From positions 1 to 64,000 of the forward strand of contig CAMKMD010000007.1 of the NCBI GenBank assembly GCA_946413815.1: a stretch of DNA of 64,000 bases, in the 5' to 3' direction. Positions 25,870-36,003 of this stretch are shown piece after piece. Each line of letters begins with the position of its first letter. Position 1 is the first letter of the stretch. The notes under the pieces were generated by a model. That model had not been told where the DNA came from. It searched no databases and saw only the letters and a program-made list of their open reading frames with translations. The DNA comes from an uncultured Ruminococcus sp. Its GTDB lineage: Bacteria; Bacillota; Clostridia; Oscillospirales; Ruminococcaceae. Made by a program: the position numbers and the translations under genes.

Positions 25870-28528
25870 CTGTTATTTCCTTCCTCATAATCACCATATC
25901 AAAAGCATCCAGCACACCGTCCTCACAGAGGTCTCCTGCCTGCCAGTCTCTGAGTTCTGAGCCTGACTTTCCGAGCAGCCAGCTCTGCATCGCAACGAGG
26001 TCCGCCGCATTGAAGGCCTTGTCTGCATTCACATCGCCGCGGATACGTCCGCTGCTGTTATCAGGCTCCTCCCTGCCGCTGTAGCTGATATCAGGCGCCT
26101 TTGCTTCTCCGCTGAAGAGCTGCACATAGTCAACAGCGCCTTTAAAGCCTTTTCCTACGGCTGCAATGTCATTTTCAGAAGCGCTCATTACCGAGCGCAT
26201 ATCAAGAGCAAGCGCCTTGCTGTCTGCCTGCTTGCCGTTGATCAGAAGTGTTCCCTTACCGTCAATGATACGGACGGTCACCTTGCTCCATTCGCCCTTT
26301 GCAAGAGCATCCGTAGCAGTCAGCTTTTCGGTGGTCTTTCCGTCAGTAACTGTCAGCTCCGCCTTTCCTTCAGCGCTGCACGGAGTAAAAGCGATGAATG
26401 CCTTATCATCACCAAAGCGGAATACCTCCTGTCCCGCATCTCCGCCCTTCCAGAGAGCCGCAAGGCTCAGCTGAAAGTCTTTTGTCACAAGCTGTGATGC
26501 ATCGAGCAGCAGGCAGCTGTCACTGCCGTCAAAGTTCATTACTCCCTTTGCAGAGGTACGCTCCTGCGCCCATTCTGCACCGAGGATACGCGCATCCGTT
26601 GCGGTATAGCTGTCCTTCGCCCAGCAGTCAGAGGTACTGCTGAAATCATAGGCTGCTATATAACTCTCCGGCAGCTTATAATGGCCGTTATCGTCGAGCC
26701 AGCCGAAGTTCACGCCGTCCGTAAGCGGCTTTTCATTGCTGAAATCTCCGTCAAGTACAGCGCTTCCCGAATAGTAGACAGTGCCGTAGAGATAAGACAT
26801 ACCCTTTACTGTCACATTGTCGCCGACCTTTACGCCGTCAGCAAGATAGGCTTTCTGCAATACCTTAGCATTTCCGGACACAGTGCAGGAATTGGAAACG
26901 ACTGCACTGCCGCTGATGGCGGCATTATCGCTGAGGACAACACTCCCCTGCTTCCAGCCGTTGTCGTATACCCAGCCGCCGCCGTCCACCACAGCATGAC
27001 CGCTGATCGTCACATTATCCCGGGCAGTAACGCTGTTTGCAACCACCGCATGGTCTTCTACCCTGACATTGCCAGACAGCTTTGCACCGCCCAGCACCAT
27101 TGCATCAGGCCCTACATATACTGAATCCGCAACGCTGGCACTGTCAGCGACCCATCCGCCGCCGTTGGAATGGATATGACCCCTGCCCTTAGCGTAGCCG
27201 CCGGACTGCTGTACCTCTGCGCCTGTGAGCTTTATCTCATAGGGATAGCGTCTGCGCTCCTCACCGTCCTTATACCGGGAGACATCGTCCTTGTGGAAGG
27301 CGTTGACCTTTACCAGCTTCTGAGGCATGGCTGTCACTGTAAGGCAGGCGGATACTGCGTCCTTTGCGGGAACAGCGGCACTCTGTCCGCTGCCGAAGAG
27401 CTCCGAATAGCTTTCATTTCCGGAAGCATCGACCGTAACGATGCAGGCCTGCCAGCCGGCATTGCTGTCGTCCGATACACCGCGCAGTTCAGCACTGATA
27501 GTATCTCCGGTGATGGTAAGCGGGATGATATTGATGCCTGCCTGCATGGGCGCCTCCTCCTGAGGTACCTGAAGCCAGCCGGTGCCGTTGTCCCCCGGAA
27601 CGGTATAGAAAAGGTTCCAGTAATAGGGTGACTGAGCCAGTTTTTTGCTGAACTCCTCCCTGTAGGCAGCCTGCGCGCCGAAGTCAAATGTGGCCATACG
27701 CTTGGCATAGTGACCGAATACTGTCTGAGCATCAGTGCCGAACAGGCGTGTGATCGTATCAAAGGGATACTCCCCGGGCTTTGCCTCAGATATCATGCGC
27801 TTTACTGCATCTATGCCGAGGCCTGGCAGTTCATCGGGATTATATGATATGTATACCAGAAACGGCCAGACCTCATAGTAGTTCCTGCCGTGAGGAAGGG
27901 TAAGACTGAGATTGCGGATATAGGGCTCGAACCAGCAGGTCTTCACGTCGCCGGTATAGTATTCGCTGCCGAGATACATCTCGCGGAACCAGTTGGCAAG
28001 GGGCTCCCACCAGGCTCCTGTAATATCCTGATCCACCCATGCCTTCTGCTGCATGGTAACAACATGGCCGAATTCGTGGGCTATCGTAAGGTCATCAAGC
28101 ATGGCTTCGGGGCTGATGATCTCGATGCCGTAGCCGTCCTCGGAACTCATGAACGCCCACCCCTCAGAGTACTGCGGCAGGCCGGTATATGTCAGATATA
28201 CGTTCGTCTTGTACTTCTGACTGCTCTTGCCGTATATGTCAACGTTCATATTCTCCATGCCGAGGTACTCCCCGTAGCACTTCCACAGCTTTTCGTAGTC
28301 ATCGAGGTTCCTTCTGAGGAAAGCCTCGTTCACCTTCCCTGTGGTGTCATTGTTTCCGTAGAAGATGACGAAATGCTCCGACTCGGCATAGTTTGCGCTC
28401 TTGCAGTAGCCCCACTTGTCGCGGATAAGGTATTCCCCGGCCGCTGATGCACCGGCACACGGAATATACGGCAGCGCACCTGCCGTCAGGCTCAGTGCGG
28501 TCAGAATAGAGACTGTCTTCTTTTTCAT
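25859..28528 (-). CDS. Secreted dockerin protein with DUF6055/Svx-AvrXca-like HExxH metallopeptidase region, hexapeptide/beta-helix repeats and LamG-like domain
   Basis: LTIAHEFGHVVTMQQ; SGNVRVEDHAVVANSVTARDNVTISGHAVV...; dockerin GDVNADKAFNAADLVAMQSWLLG / GDLCEDGVLDAFDMVIMRKEI. Confidence 0.87.
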   Translation of the reverse strand: MKKKTVSILTALSLTAGALPYIPCAGASAAGEYLIRDKWGYCKSANYAESEHFVIFYGNNDTTGKVNEAFLRRNLDDYEKLWKCYGEYLGMENMNVDIYGKSSQKYKTNVYLTYTGLPQYSEGWAFMSSEDGYGIEIISPEAMLDDLTIAHEFGHVVTMQQKAWVDQDITGAWWEPLANWFREMYLGSEYYTGDVKTCWFEPYIRNLSLTLPHGRNYYEVWPFLVYISYNPDELPGLGIDAVKRMISEAKPGEYPFDTITRLFGTDAQTVFGHYAKRMATFDFGAQAAYREEFSKKLAQSPYYWNLFYTVPGDNGTGWLQVPQEEAPMQAGINIIPLTITGDTISAELRGVSDDSNAGWQACIVTVDASGNESYSELFGSGQSAAVPAKDAVSACLTVTAMPQKLVKVNAFHKDDVSRYKDGEERRRYPYEIKLTGAEVQQSGGYAKGRGHIHSNGGGWVADSASVADSVYVGPDAMVLGGAKLSGNVRVEDHAVVANSVTARDNVTISGHAVVDGGGWVYDNGWKQGSVVLSDNAAISGSAVVSNSCTVSGNAKVLQKAYLADGVKVGDNVTVKGMSYLYGTVYYSGSAVLDGDFSNEKPLTDGVNFGWLDDNGHYKLPESYIAAYDFSSTSDCWAKDSYTATDARILGAEWAQERTSAKGVMNFDGSDSCLLLDASQLVTKDFQLSLAALWKGGDAGQEVFRFGDDKAFIAFTPCSAEGKAELTVTDGKTTEKLTATDALAKGEWSKVTVRIIDGKGTLLINGKQADSKALALDMRSVMSASENDIAAVGKGFKGAVDYVQLFSGEAKAPDISYSGREEPDNSSGRIRGDVNADKAFNAADLVAMQSWLLGKSGSELRDWQAGDLCEDGVLDAFDMVIMRKEITDAI

Positions 28529-28662
28529 TCTTCATCCCTCCTGAGATGATAAGCAAAAGGTTGATAGCGTCTGATCCGGTCCTGTATATGCATTCCCTTT
28601 CTGATAAACAGAAGAATGCCTTTCATTCATTATAGCATAACACGGTATCTTTTTCAATACAA

Positions 28663-28695
28663 AAAAGCTGCCGTGACCAGTGTCCGGCAGCTTTT
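28663..28695 (-). terminator. Rho-independent terminator for the MMPL gene
   Basis: AAAAGCTGCCG-N11-CGGCAGCTTTT. Confidence 0.88.
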
Positions 28696-28706
28696 ATCAA
28701 TACCCG

Positions 28707-31700
28707 TCAGCCCTGGAATCTTTTCCTGCCCGCTGTGAATCTGTCGAGGCAGGCAAGAATGCCCGGGAGTATGAATACTATCAGGAAGATCGCGCTTGCC
28801 GCGCCTATGGAAATAGTGCGGCATATCTGCTCGATTGTCGGGTCACCGAAGCACTGTCCGAGAATGCCCGTAATAGTCACCATGATAAGTCCTGAGGTGA
28901 GGATGGTGTGCATCGAGCCATCGTATGCACCCATCAGGGCCCCCGGCTGAAGCGTCTCTCTTCGCTTTTCACGGTAGTAGGTGCTGAAGAGGATAGCATA
29001 GTCTATGGTTGAGCCCATAAGGATGCACTGCACTATGAGCAGTGCAAGATAATGTATGCTGTAGCCCTGTATGCCGATAACGGAAACTGTGATATATACT
29101 CCGCACTGCACAAGAAGTACAAGTATTGCAGGCACGGCAGCCGAGCGGAAGGTAATAAGAACTACCAGAAAGATGGCAATTGCAGTGAGCAGTGTTATGG
29201 TAAGCAGCTCTTTGTCGAAGGTCTGCGACATTTCATAGTTCATAGCCGATGAACCGATAAGATGATGTTCGCCTCTGAGATCTGCACACATATCATTCAC
29301 TGTGCGGTAGAACTCCTCTGTCTCCTTGCCCTCCTCAGGTACCGTTACAGACATTATAAGCCTTGAATACTTATCGCTTCTGAGCTGTTCAAGGCCATCT
29401 TTCAGGTCAGCATCAGACTGCTGTATGTCCTCCTTCATCTCGTCATCAATGACGGTACTGAAGGTGCTGTCATAGATGAGAGTATCAGCAAGATAACTCA
29501 TAAGCTGATCTATGGACATGGTCATGCTCTTGTCAGGCTCCAGATTCGCATCATGATAAAGATAGAGCAGGGATATGGTATCATCATCAAGATCATCTGT
29601 CATACCTCTGAACAGATCAGTCATTTCAGCGCAGTCAAACTTCTCACCGGAGATAACTGCGTCTGCCACAGAGGAAACGCTTGTGAGCTGTTCGCTCTGC
29701 TCCTTGTCAAAGCGGTCTGCGAAGTCTTCACTGCTCAGTACATCGGACTTTACGAAATCAAGAAACTCCTTAACGGAGAGCTTCCAGTCTTTTGTATCGC
29801 CCTTCTTATAGGTGTAGAGGAGAAGCAGCTGCTCCGCCTTGTCAGGCTCCATACCGGTCAGCTCAGAAAGGGCCTCAGCATCAAGCTCCTCTCCTGACTC
29901 AGCGCTTTCCATTATGCCTTTCAGGAGTTCCACCTTGTCAAGCATCTCACTGTCAGCCATACCGGAGAGCTCCTTTTTATTGGTGATGAGGAAGCCGATC
30001 ATATCTTCAGGACTCATCTTCCAGTCTGCATTCTTTGAATCCCTGAGCGCATAGAGCTGCTTCATTGAAGCGGCATCCATATTCATAAGAGCAGCGGACT
30101 GCTCATAAGTCAGGCCCGCACCGGAGGATGCGATATCCATTATCTGCTTCAGGGTCTTCATCTTCTGTGCTGATGCCTGATCAATCTTTCCGGAGAACAT
30201 CGGGTCATTCACTACATAGCTGTTCATATATGCCACAAAGTCATACAGCGACATCCTCCTGTCGGAGTTGCCGTAGTAAAGGGTGAAGAGCAGCCTTATC
30301 TGACTCTGGTCCATGCCGAAGAGCTTTGAGAACCCGTCCATGCCCAGGGACTGACCGGAAGCAGCGATGTTGCAGAGCTGCTGCATAGTGTACAGCTGCG
30401 ATCTTGTATCATTGTCGATCATAGGGCCGTAAACGGGATCCGGCAGCACGTTGATGATAAAGGCATCTATAAAGCCTCTCAGAGGCATAGAAGCGATCTC
30501 AGTACCGGACTGTGCCGAGAAGCCCATGAAGAGCTGTGAGATAAAGCCCTGGTCTATACCGAGCATTGCTGAGAGCTCAGGGGCGGAAAGCGGATAGTCC
30601 GATGAGGCAAGCTGTATTATCTGCGACATCTGACCTGTCTTCTCACGCAGAGAGCTGTCAAAGCTGCCGCTGTATGCCGGATCATTCATCAGTGCTTCAA
30701 GGAAAGAAACGAATTCCTGCAAGGTCATGGTCCTGCTGTCCAGGTCCAGGTCTCTTGAGTCAAGGCGGAATATCTGCCTGATCATCCCCTCCTCCATGCC
30801 GAGCATCCGGGCAAGACCCGAGGCATCTCTGACCGCATGGATGGCATTCCTGTCGGTAAAGGCGGAAAGCTGGTCTATCTGTGAAAGAGTATCAGCGCTG
30901 AAGCGGAAAGAGAAGGTCTTGTTCTTGGCAACATCGTTTCTGAGGAAGGAAGTAAGCTCCTGTATTGTCATGCTCTTCGGGGTGTAGTCCTTGTTCTTTC
31001 CGAAGTAATACACATAGAGCAGCTTTGCATCCTCCTCATCAAAGCCCATCTTTTCTGCCATTTCTCCGGGAGTATGCTCCTTCTTCAGAGCTTCACCGTC
31101 AGTGAACTCCCTCAGCAGCTTCATCTGTTCAATGGTTTCCTCATCGAACATATCGGAGTAATCCTTGTCGGCTGCAAGATCATTCAGAACGAAATCTGTA
31201 AACTCACCGACAGTGATTGTATCTGCTTCTGCTCCGCCGTTCTGTATGAAGTAATAGAGTATGAGCTGCTCGCAGTCGCTTACCGGCATATCAAAGAAAT
31301 CTGCAAGTTCCCTGGCATCCATGGGCTTTTTCAGCAGCTGTGCATCGGAGAGCTTTTCTATCATATCCCTGTATTCCGTGATATCCTCGCCCATATAGTC
31401 ACTGAATGTCTCGTTCGTCATGACATCATCGGTTATGAAACGCATGAATTCGGATGCCGTAATCTTTCCTGTCTTACCGCCGTAGTACTTATAGTAAAGC
31501 ATATTGAAGAGAGTGGGGTCGAGGTCGAAATCGCGCTTCTTTCCGCTGCCCATATTCTCTGAAAGATCATCTATGGCATCAACCATATCATCAGCTGTAT
31601 GCTGCTTTCCAAGGGTGCTGGAATAGTTTGCCGCACTCTTCACATCCTCGCGCTCCTCAAGTCTTTCAGCTATCCTTGTTACGGCATCATCATCCTGATT

Positions 31701-32849
31701 CTCGTAGAGCATAACGACAGTGCTCCTTGTGGGGAAGATATCAGCTATGGCATCGGGGGGAGTCATGGAGAAGCATATCACCGTCTGCTTCTGTAAGTAC
31801 CAGGCGCCCGCAAACAGGCCGATGAAGCAGAGAGTGAGAGGCACTCTTGCCCTGTAGGCGAATCTCGCAAGCCCGCCCGTGGGTATATGGGGAGCCGGCT
31901 TTGCTGTCTTTTCTATAACCTTCGAGAATGTGAGTATCAGGCCGGGGAGTATCAGGAAAACGCACACAACGCTGCAGAATACACCCTTTGCAAGCACTAC
32001 GCCCATATCAAAGCCAATCTTGAAGCTCATGAAGACAAGGGCAAGAAGACCTACCACCGTGGTTATGGAGCTGCTCGATATGGAGGAGAAAGCACCTGCG
32101 ACCGCTGCCTTCATGGCAGCCTTTCTGTCATCGGTCTTCTCAAGCTCCTGACGGTAGCGGTTTATCAGTATTATCGAATAGTCCATGGACAGGACGAGCT
32201 GCAGTATGGCTGCAACGGAGAAGGTGTTCTCCGAGATAGTGCCGAGTATGATATTCGTGCCGAGATTGATGACTACAGCGACAGCTATAGTGAACAGAAA
32301 CAGCACAGGCTCGAACCACGAACCACTCATTATAAGCAGTATGACCATGAGCATCGCAACAGCAAATACCATTACCCACAGCGGAAGACCGGGACCTTCG
32401 TTGCTGTCATCCATGTATGTCATATCGTTTCCGGAGAAGTCCCGTTCAAGGGTACGGATTATCTCAGCCTCCTCAGGGGAACCGTAGTCATTCTCCATGT
32501 GGAGTACATACTTGGTGTACTTATCCCTGTTGTAGTCTTCGTCACCTTCCTTGTAGTCAACGTCTGTGACGTTCTCTATCCCCTCAAGTCTTTCCTTAAG
32601 TGCGCTCTTCTGTTCGCGCTCAAGGCCTGTGAACATCACACGTATGGTGTTGTCGGTATCAGCCTCCGGAAAGCTCTCCTCCATGATATCCATACCGATC
32701 TTCATGGACGAATCATCCGGCAGATATTTCGTCATATCGTCATTGACTCCCACCTCCGGGATGAGCAGTCCGCAGACCGCAGTAAAAGCAAGGACGACGA
32801 TTATGATCCATATCCGCTTTTCAACAATGATGTCAGCTATTTTCTTCAT
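28707..32849 (-). CDS. MMPL/RND-family transporter with very large extracellular repeat insertion
   Basis: VNDDMTKYLPDDSSMKIGMDIM; two RND TM blocks (LVLSMDYSIILINRYR; QCILMGSTIDYAILFSTYYREKRRE); ATG 32849 after RBS agaggtg (track opens at 32858). Confidence 0.93.
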   Translation of the reverse strand: MKKIADIIVEKRIWIIIVVLAFTAVCGLLIPEVGVNDDMTKYLPDDSSMKIGMDIMEESFPEADTDNTIRVMFTGLEREQKSALKERLEGIENVTDVDYKEGDEDYNRDKYTKYVLHMENDYGSPEEAEIIRTLERDFSGNDMTYMDDSNEGPGLPLWVMVFAVAMLMVILLIMSGSWFEPVLFLFTIAVAVVINLGTNIILGTISENTFSVAAILQLVLSMDYSIILINRYRQELEKTDDRKAAMKAAVAGAFSSISSSSITTVVGLLALVFMSFKIGFDMGVVLAKGVFCSVVCVFLILPGLILTFSKVIEKTAKPAPHIPTGGLARFAYRARVPLTLCFIGLFAGAWYLQKQTVICFSMTPPDAIADIFPTRSTVVMLYENQDDDAVTRIAERLEEREDVKSAANYSSTLGKQHTADDMVDAIDDLSENMGSGKKRDFDLDPTLFNMLYYKYYGGKTGKITASEFMRFITDDVMTNETFSDYMGEDITEYRDMIEKLSDAQLLKKPMDARELADFFDMPVSDCEQLILYYFIQNGGAEADTITVGEFTDFVLNDLAADKDYSDMFDEETIEQMKLLREFTDGEALKKEHTPGEMAEKMGFDEEDAKLLYVYYFGKNKDYTPKSMTIQELTSFLRNDVAKNKTFSFRFSADTLSQIDQLSAFTDRNAIHAVRDASGLARMLGMEEGMIRQIFRLDSRDLDLDSRTMTLQEFVSFLEALMNDPAYSGSFDSSLREKTGQMSQIIQLASSDYPLSAPELSAMLGIDQGFISQLFMGFSAQSGTEIASMPLRGFIDAFIINVLPDPVYGPMIDNDTRSQLYTMQQLCNIAASGQSLGMDGFSKLFGMDQSQIRLLFTLYYGNSDRRMSLYDFVAYMNSYVVNDPMFSGKIDQASAQKMKTLKQIMDIASSGAGLTYEQSAALMNMDAASMKQLYALRDSKNADWKMSPEDMIGFLITNKKELSGMADSEMLDKVELLKGIMESAESGEELDAEALSELTGMEPDKAEQLLLLYTYKKGDTKDWKLSVKEFLDFVKSDVLSSEDFADRFDKEQSEQLTSVSSVADAVISGEKFDCAEMTDLFRGMTDDLDDDTISLLYLYHDANLEPDKSMTMSIDQLMSYLADTLIYDSTFSTVIDDEMKEDIQQSDADLKDGLEQLRSDKYSRLIMSVTVPEEGKETEEFYRTVNDMCADLRGEHHLIGSSAMNYEMSQTFDKELLTITLLTAIAIFLVVLITFRSAAVPAILVLLVQCGVYITVSVIGIQGYSIHYLALLIVQCILMGSTIDYAILFSTYYREKRRETLQPGALMGAYDGSMHTILTSGLIMVTITGILGQCFGDPTIEQICRTISIGAASAIFLIVFILPGILACLDRFTAGRKRFQG

Positions 32850-32905
32850 TGAATACACCTCTTGACAGATTTTTCAAAACACGTTATAATGCTACCATAA
32901 ACCTG

Positions 32906-32936
32906 TTTTAAAGTCAACCGACTGTTGACTTTAAAA
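32906..32936. promoter_or_regulatory. Perfect 31-bp palindromic operator candidate between divergent TetR and MMPL genes
   Basis: TTTTAAAGTCAAC-CGACT-GTTGACTTTAAAA, 13-bp perfect arms; TTGACT -35-like hexamers on both strands. Confidence 0.85.
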
Positions 32937-33011
32937 TGTGGTGTAAACTACAAAGTGGAATATAAATGTTGCAGAGTCAACACTTTGATGATATTTGTTG
33001 AGGAGAAAGCT

Positions 33012-33551
33012 ATGGAGAACCAACGTATACGTGTTACAAAGAGAATGCTCAGGGAGGCACTGATAAGACTGCTCGGCCAGAAGCCCATCGAGAAGATAAG
33101 AGTACAGGAGATATGCCTTGAAGCCCAGATCAACAGGACGACCTTCTACAAGTACTACGGTACACAGTATGACCTTCTGAACGAGGTTAAGGAAGGGTTT
33201 CTGAAAGAGCTTGAAATGCACTTTGAAAATGACGACGAGCCCAAGAACCTTGTAAACGTACTTGCATACATGGATGAGCAGAGGGAACTCTGCCTTGCAC
33301 TGATAAGGGCAATAAGCGATGACAGCTTCCTTGAGAGCCTGCTCGGCCTTTCGTATATAACAACAGAGCTTGAGCAGGGGCTCGCTGACAGATACGAGGG
33401 CAGCAGGAAGGAGTATGCCACCGAGTTCATACTCCGCGGCGCCTATTCCGTGGTCAGAAAGTGGCTCTATGCCGATACTCGTGATACTCCCGAATTCATT
33501 GCCGGCATCATCATGGAGCTTGCCGGCGGGCTCTGCGGATACGGACAGTAA
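33012..33551 (+). CDS. TetR/AcrR-family transcriptional regulator
   Basis: TKRMLREALIRLLGQKPIEKIRVQEICLEAQINRTTFYKYYGTQYDLL HTH; ATG 33012 with RBS gaggag (track opens at 32925). Confidence 0.93.
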   Translation: MENQRIRVTKRMLREALIRLLGQKPIEKIRVQEICLEAQINRTTFYKYYGTQYDLLNEVKEGFLKELEMHFENDDEPKNLVNVLAYMDEQRELCLALIRAISDDSFLESLLGLSYITTELEQGLADRYEGSRKEYATEFILRGAYSVVRKWLYADTRDTPEFIAGIIMELAGGLCGYGQ

Positions 33552-33560
33552 TATCCGCTC

Positions 33561-33589
33561 TTGCATTTTCTTTATATATATGATATAAT
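33561..33589 (+). promoter_or_regulatory. Sigma-70-type promoter
   Basis: TTGCAT-N17-TATAAT, extended -10 TGA. Confidence 0.75.
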
Positions 33590-33630
33590 CAATTATACAG
33601 AATAAATCCTGAACATATGGAGGACAGAAT

Positions 33631-34047
33631 ATGGACATCAAAAAAATAGTTATAGGTTTAGCGCTTGTGATACTTGCTTTCTGCGGATGGAACCTTCTCA
33701 GCAGCAAGGCACCCGCTCTCGACAAGACCAAGCTCGACTACGAAGCTATTGAAGCTGTTCACAGCGAGATGGAGTCGCTGAAAAACTCCTCGATGCTGAA
33801 GAAGGGCGGCGACGGCGGACAGTGGAATGTATACGAGCTCGGCCTGATGTATGAGAAAGACGATGAGTTCTTCAAGAAGATACGCAAGGATCTTGGTGAG
33901 GATTTCCACTGGAAGCTCTCAAACGGCGATTCCATTTTCATAGGAGTACTCACCCACAGGAATTCTTACCGTATCTATGCCGGTACCCCTGACGAGGCTC
34001 ATATGCTCTATCCCGACTGGAACTACACTGCCCTTGAAAAGAAATGA
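33631..34047 (+). CDS. Hypothetical protein with N-terminal TM/signal anchor
   Basis: RBS ggagga; MDIKKIVIGLALVILAFCGWNLL hydrophobic N-terminus. Confidence 0.75.
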   Translation: MDIKKIVIGLALVILAFCGWNLLSSKAPALDKTKLDYEAIEAVHSEMESLKNSSMLKKGGDGGQWNVYELGLMYEKDDEFFKKIRKDLGEDFHWKLSNGDSIFIGVLTHRNSYRIYAGTPDEAHMLYPDWNYTALEKK

Positions 34048-34051
34048 TCCC

Positions 34052-34078
34052 AGACCCCCGGCCATTAACCGGGGGTCT
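34052..34078 (+). terminator. Terminator hairpin
   Basis: AGACCCCCGG-ccattaa-CCGGGGGTCT. Confidence 0.75.
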
Positions 34079-34105
34079 TGACATTCCGGTACCTGCGGCG
34101 TACGC

Positions 34106-34134
34106 TTGACCGTACCTCACCGATGGTATATAAT
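34106..34134 (+). promoter_or_regulatory. Sigma-70-type promoter
   Basis: TTGACC-N17-TATAAT. Confidence 0.75.
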
Positions 34135-34171
34135 ATAACAGGAAATCTAATCAGCTACGGAGGATGCTTCC

Positions 34172-34858
34172 ATGGACAAAAAACGGATACTGATCGTTGA
34201 CGATGATACCGATCTTTCTTTTATAATCTCAGAGATGCTTGACGGCTGCGGCTACGAGAGCGTGCGGGCGGAAAGCGCAGAGGAGGCTTTTGATATACTC
34301 TCACATAAAAGCTTCCATCTTATACTCCTTGACATCAATCTCCCAGATTCCGTCGGATTCGATATCTGCCGGCAGCTTCGTGAGGTATCGGATGTTCCCG
34401 TCATCTTCGCAAGCGCACGCACTGCCGAGGACGACCGCATAACCAGCTTTGATATCGGCGGGGATGATTATCTGCCGAAGCCCTATTCCATGAAGGAACT
34501 GCTCTCACGCATCAATGCCCTCATCAGACGAGCCTACGGGCAGTCCGGTGACAGCAGGCTCTCTTTCGGCGATATCGTCATAGACACCGCTGCAAGGACG
34601 GTCACCCGCCGCGGCGGGAGGATAACCCTCGCACAGCGTGAATTCGACCTTCTTGAATACCTCTGCCGCAACAGGAACACAGCCATCCCGAAGGATAAGC
34701 TGCTTTCCGAGGTATGGGGAGCGTTCTCTGGAGTCGAGCCCTCGACCCTCGCTGTACATATCCGCTGGCTGCGTGAAAAGCTTGAGGACGACCCTGCCGA
34801 CCCGAAATACATAAAGACTGTATGGAGGCTCGGGTATATGCTGGAGGTGGATGAATGA
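34172..34858 (+). CDS. OmpR-family response regulator (module 2)
   Basis: ILIVDDDTDLSFI, LILLDINLPD, YLPKPY; C-terminal wHTH. Confidence 0.94.
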   Translation: MDKKRILIVDDDTDLSFIISEMLDGCGYESVRAESAEEAFDILSHKSFHLILLDINLPDSVGFDICRQLREVSDVPVIFASARTAEDDRITSFDIGGDDYLPKPYSMKELLSRINALIRRAYGQSGDSRLSFGDIVIDTAARTVTRRGGRITLAQREFDLLEYLCRNRNTAIPKDKLLSEVWGAFSGVEPSTLAVHIRWLREKLEDDPADPKYIKTVWRLGYMLEVDE

Positions 34859-36003
34859 AACGTCTGACAAATGCAGCGCTCATCTTTGCGCTCCTCATCG
34901 CTGCTGTCTGCGGTATCTCATATTTCAGGGCATCCGGCTACAGCAGCAGGGCAGGCAGCTACATGGTGAGTCTCAACGAGATAGAAAAGCTCTGCGAGCA
35001 GGGTGATACTACGGCAGCGGGAGCAGCTGCAAAGGAACTGCGCCGGGAGATAAGCTCAGATAAACGCATCCCCGACGGTCAGGCAGCTGTGATACTGACC
35101 GGTCTCCTCTGCATCGGCTTTCTCGCCGGTGTAAGCATCTACTGCGGCATAGCAGTGATACGCCCCTTCCACAGACTCTCGGGATTTGCAGAGAGGATAG
35201 CCGGCGGCGACCTCGACCTCCCTCTTGACTATGAGCGCACCGACTACTTCGGCAGATTCACATGGGCATTCGACAGTATGCGCAGCGAGATAGTCCGTGC
35301 AAGAGCCTGTGAGCGCGAAGCCATAGAGAACCATAAGACCGTCATCGCCGCCCTCTCTCACGATATAAAGACGCCCGTCGCCTCCATACGCGCCTACACC
35401 GAGGCTCTCGAACTTGGGATAGGCTCCTCGCCGGAGAAGTGCAGACAGTATACTGATGTTATAATACGCAAATGCGATGAGATATCGAAGCTGACCTCCG
35501 ACCTGCTCACCCATTCCCTTTCAGAGCTTGAAAAGCTGAAGATGTCGCCGGAGCGCTTTGACCTCGGCGTACTGCTAAGAAAGGCAGTCGGTGATATCTC
35601 TCCTGACGGCAGTGTAAGATTTACGGAGCCCTCCTCCCCTCTTGAGGTATACGCTGACCCGGAAAGGGTATGCCAGATAGCCGAGAACCTTATCAACAAC
35701 GCAAAGAAATATGCCGGCACTGATGTGGATATAACAGCAGAGCGCTCCGGCGATAATGCAGTTATACGCTTCTGTGACTACGGCAGCGGAGTGCCCGACG
35801 GAGATATGCCTTTTATCTTCAGCAAATTCTTCCGCGGCAGCAATAAAGGACAGCACAGCGGTTCCGGTCTCGGCCTGTACATAGTGAAATACATCGCAGA
35901 GCAGTCCGGCGGCAGCGTGAGCGCAAGGAACAACGGAAAAGGCTTTGAGGTTAGCGTTGCCCTGCCTCTCTACGATGAAAAGCTGCACTCCCTGAGCTCC
36001 TGA
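34855..36003 (+). CDS. Sensor histidine kinase with HAMP (module 2)
   Basis: HAMP-like RPFHRLSGFAERIAGGDLDLPL; ALSHDIKTPVASIRAYTEAL; GSGLGLYIVKYIAEQSGG. Confidence 0.93.
   Translation: MKRLTNAALIFALLIAAVCGISYFRASGYSSRAGSYMVSLNEIEKLCEQGDTTAAGAAAKELRREISSDKRIPDGQAAVILTGLLCIGFLAGVSIYCGIAVIRPFHRLSGFAERIAGGDLDLPLDYERTDYFGRFTWAFDSMRSEIVRARACEREAIENHKTVIAALSHDIKTPVASIRAYTEALELGIGSSPEKCRQYTDVIIRKCDEISKLTSDLLTHSLSELEKLKMSPERFDLGVLLRKAVGDISPDGSVRFTEPSSPLEVYADPERVCQIAENLINNAKKYAGTDVDITAERSGDNAVIRFCDYGSGVPDGDMPFIFSKFFRGSNKGQHSGSGLGLYIVKYIAEQSGGSVSARNNGKGFEVSVALPLYDEKLHSLSS

Noticed and set aside
31887-32852. 321-aa plus-strand ORF opposite the MMPL gene
   Set aside because: Fully antisense to a convincing RND/MMPL CDS; His/Tyr/Arg-rich low-quality translation with no recognisable domain.
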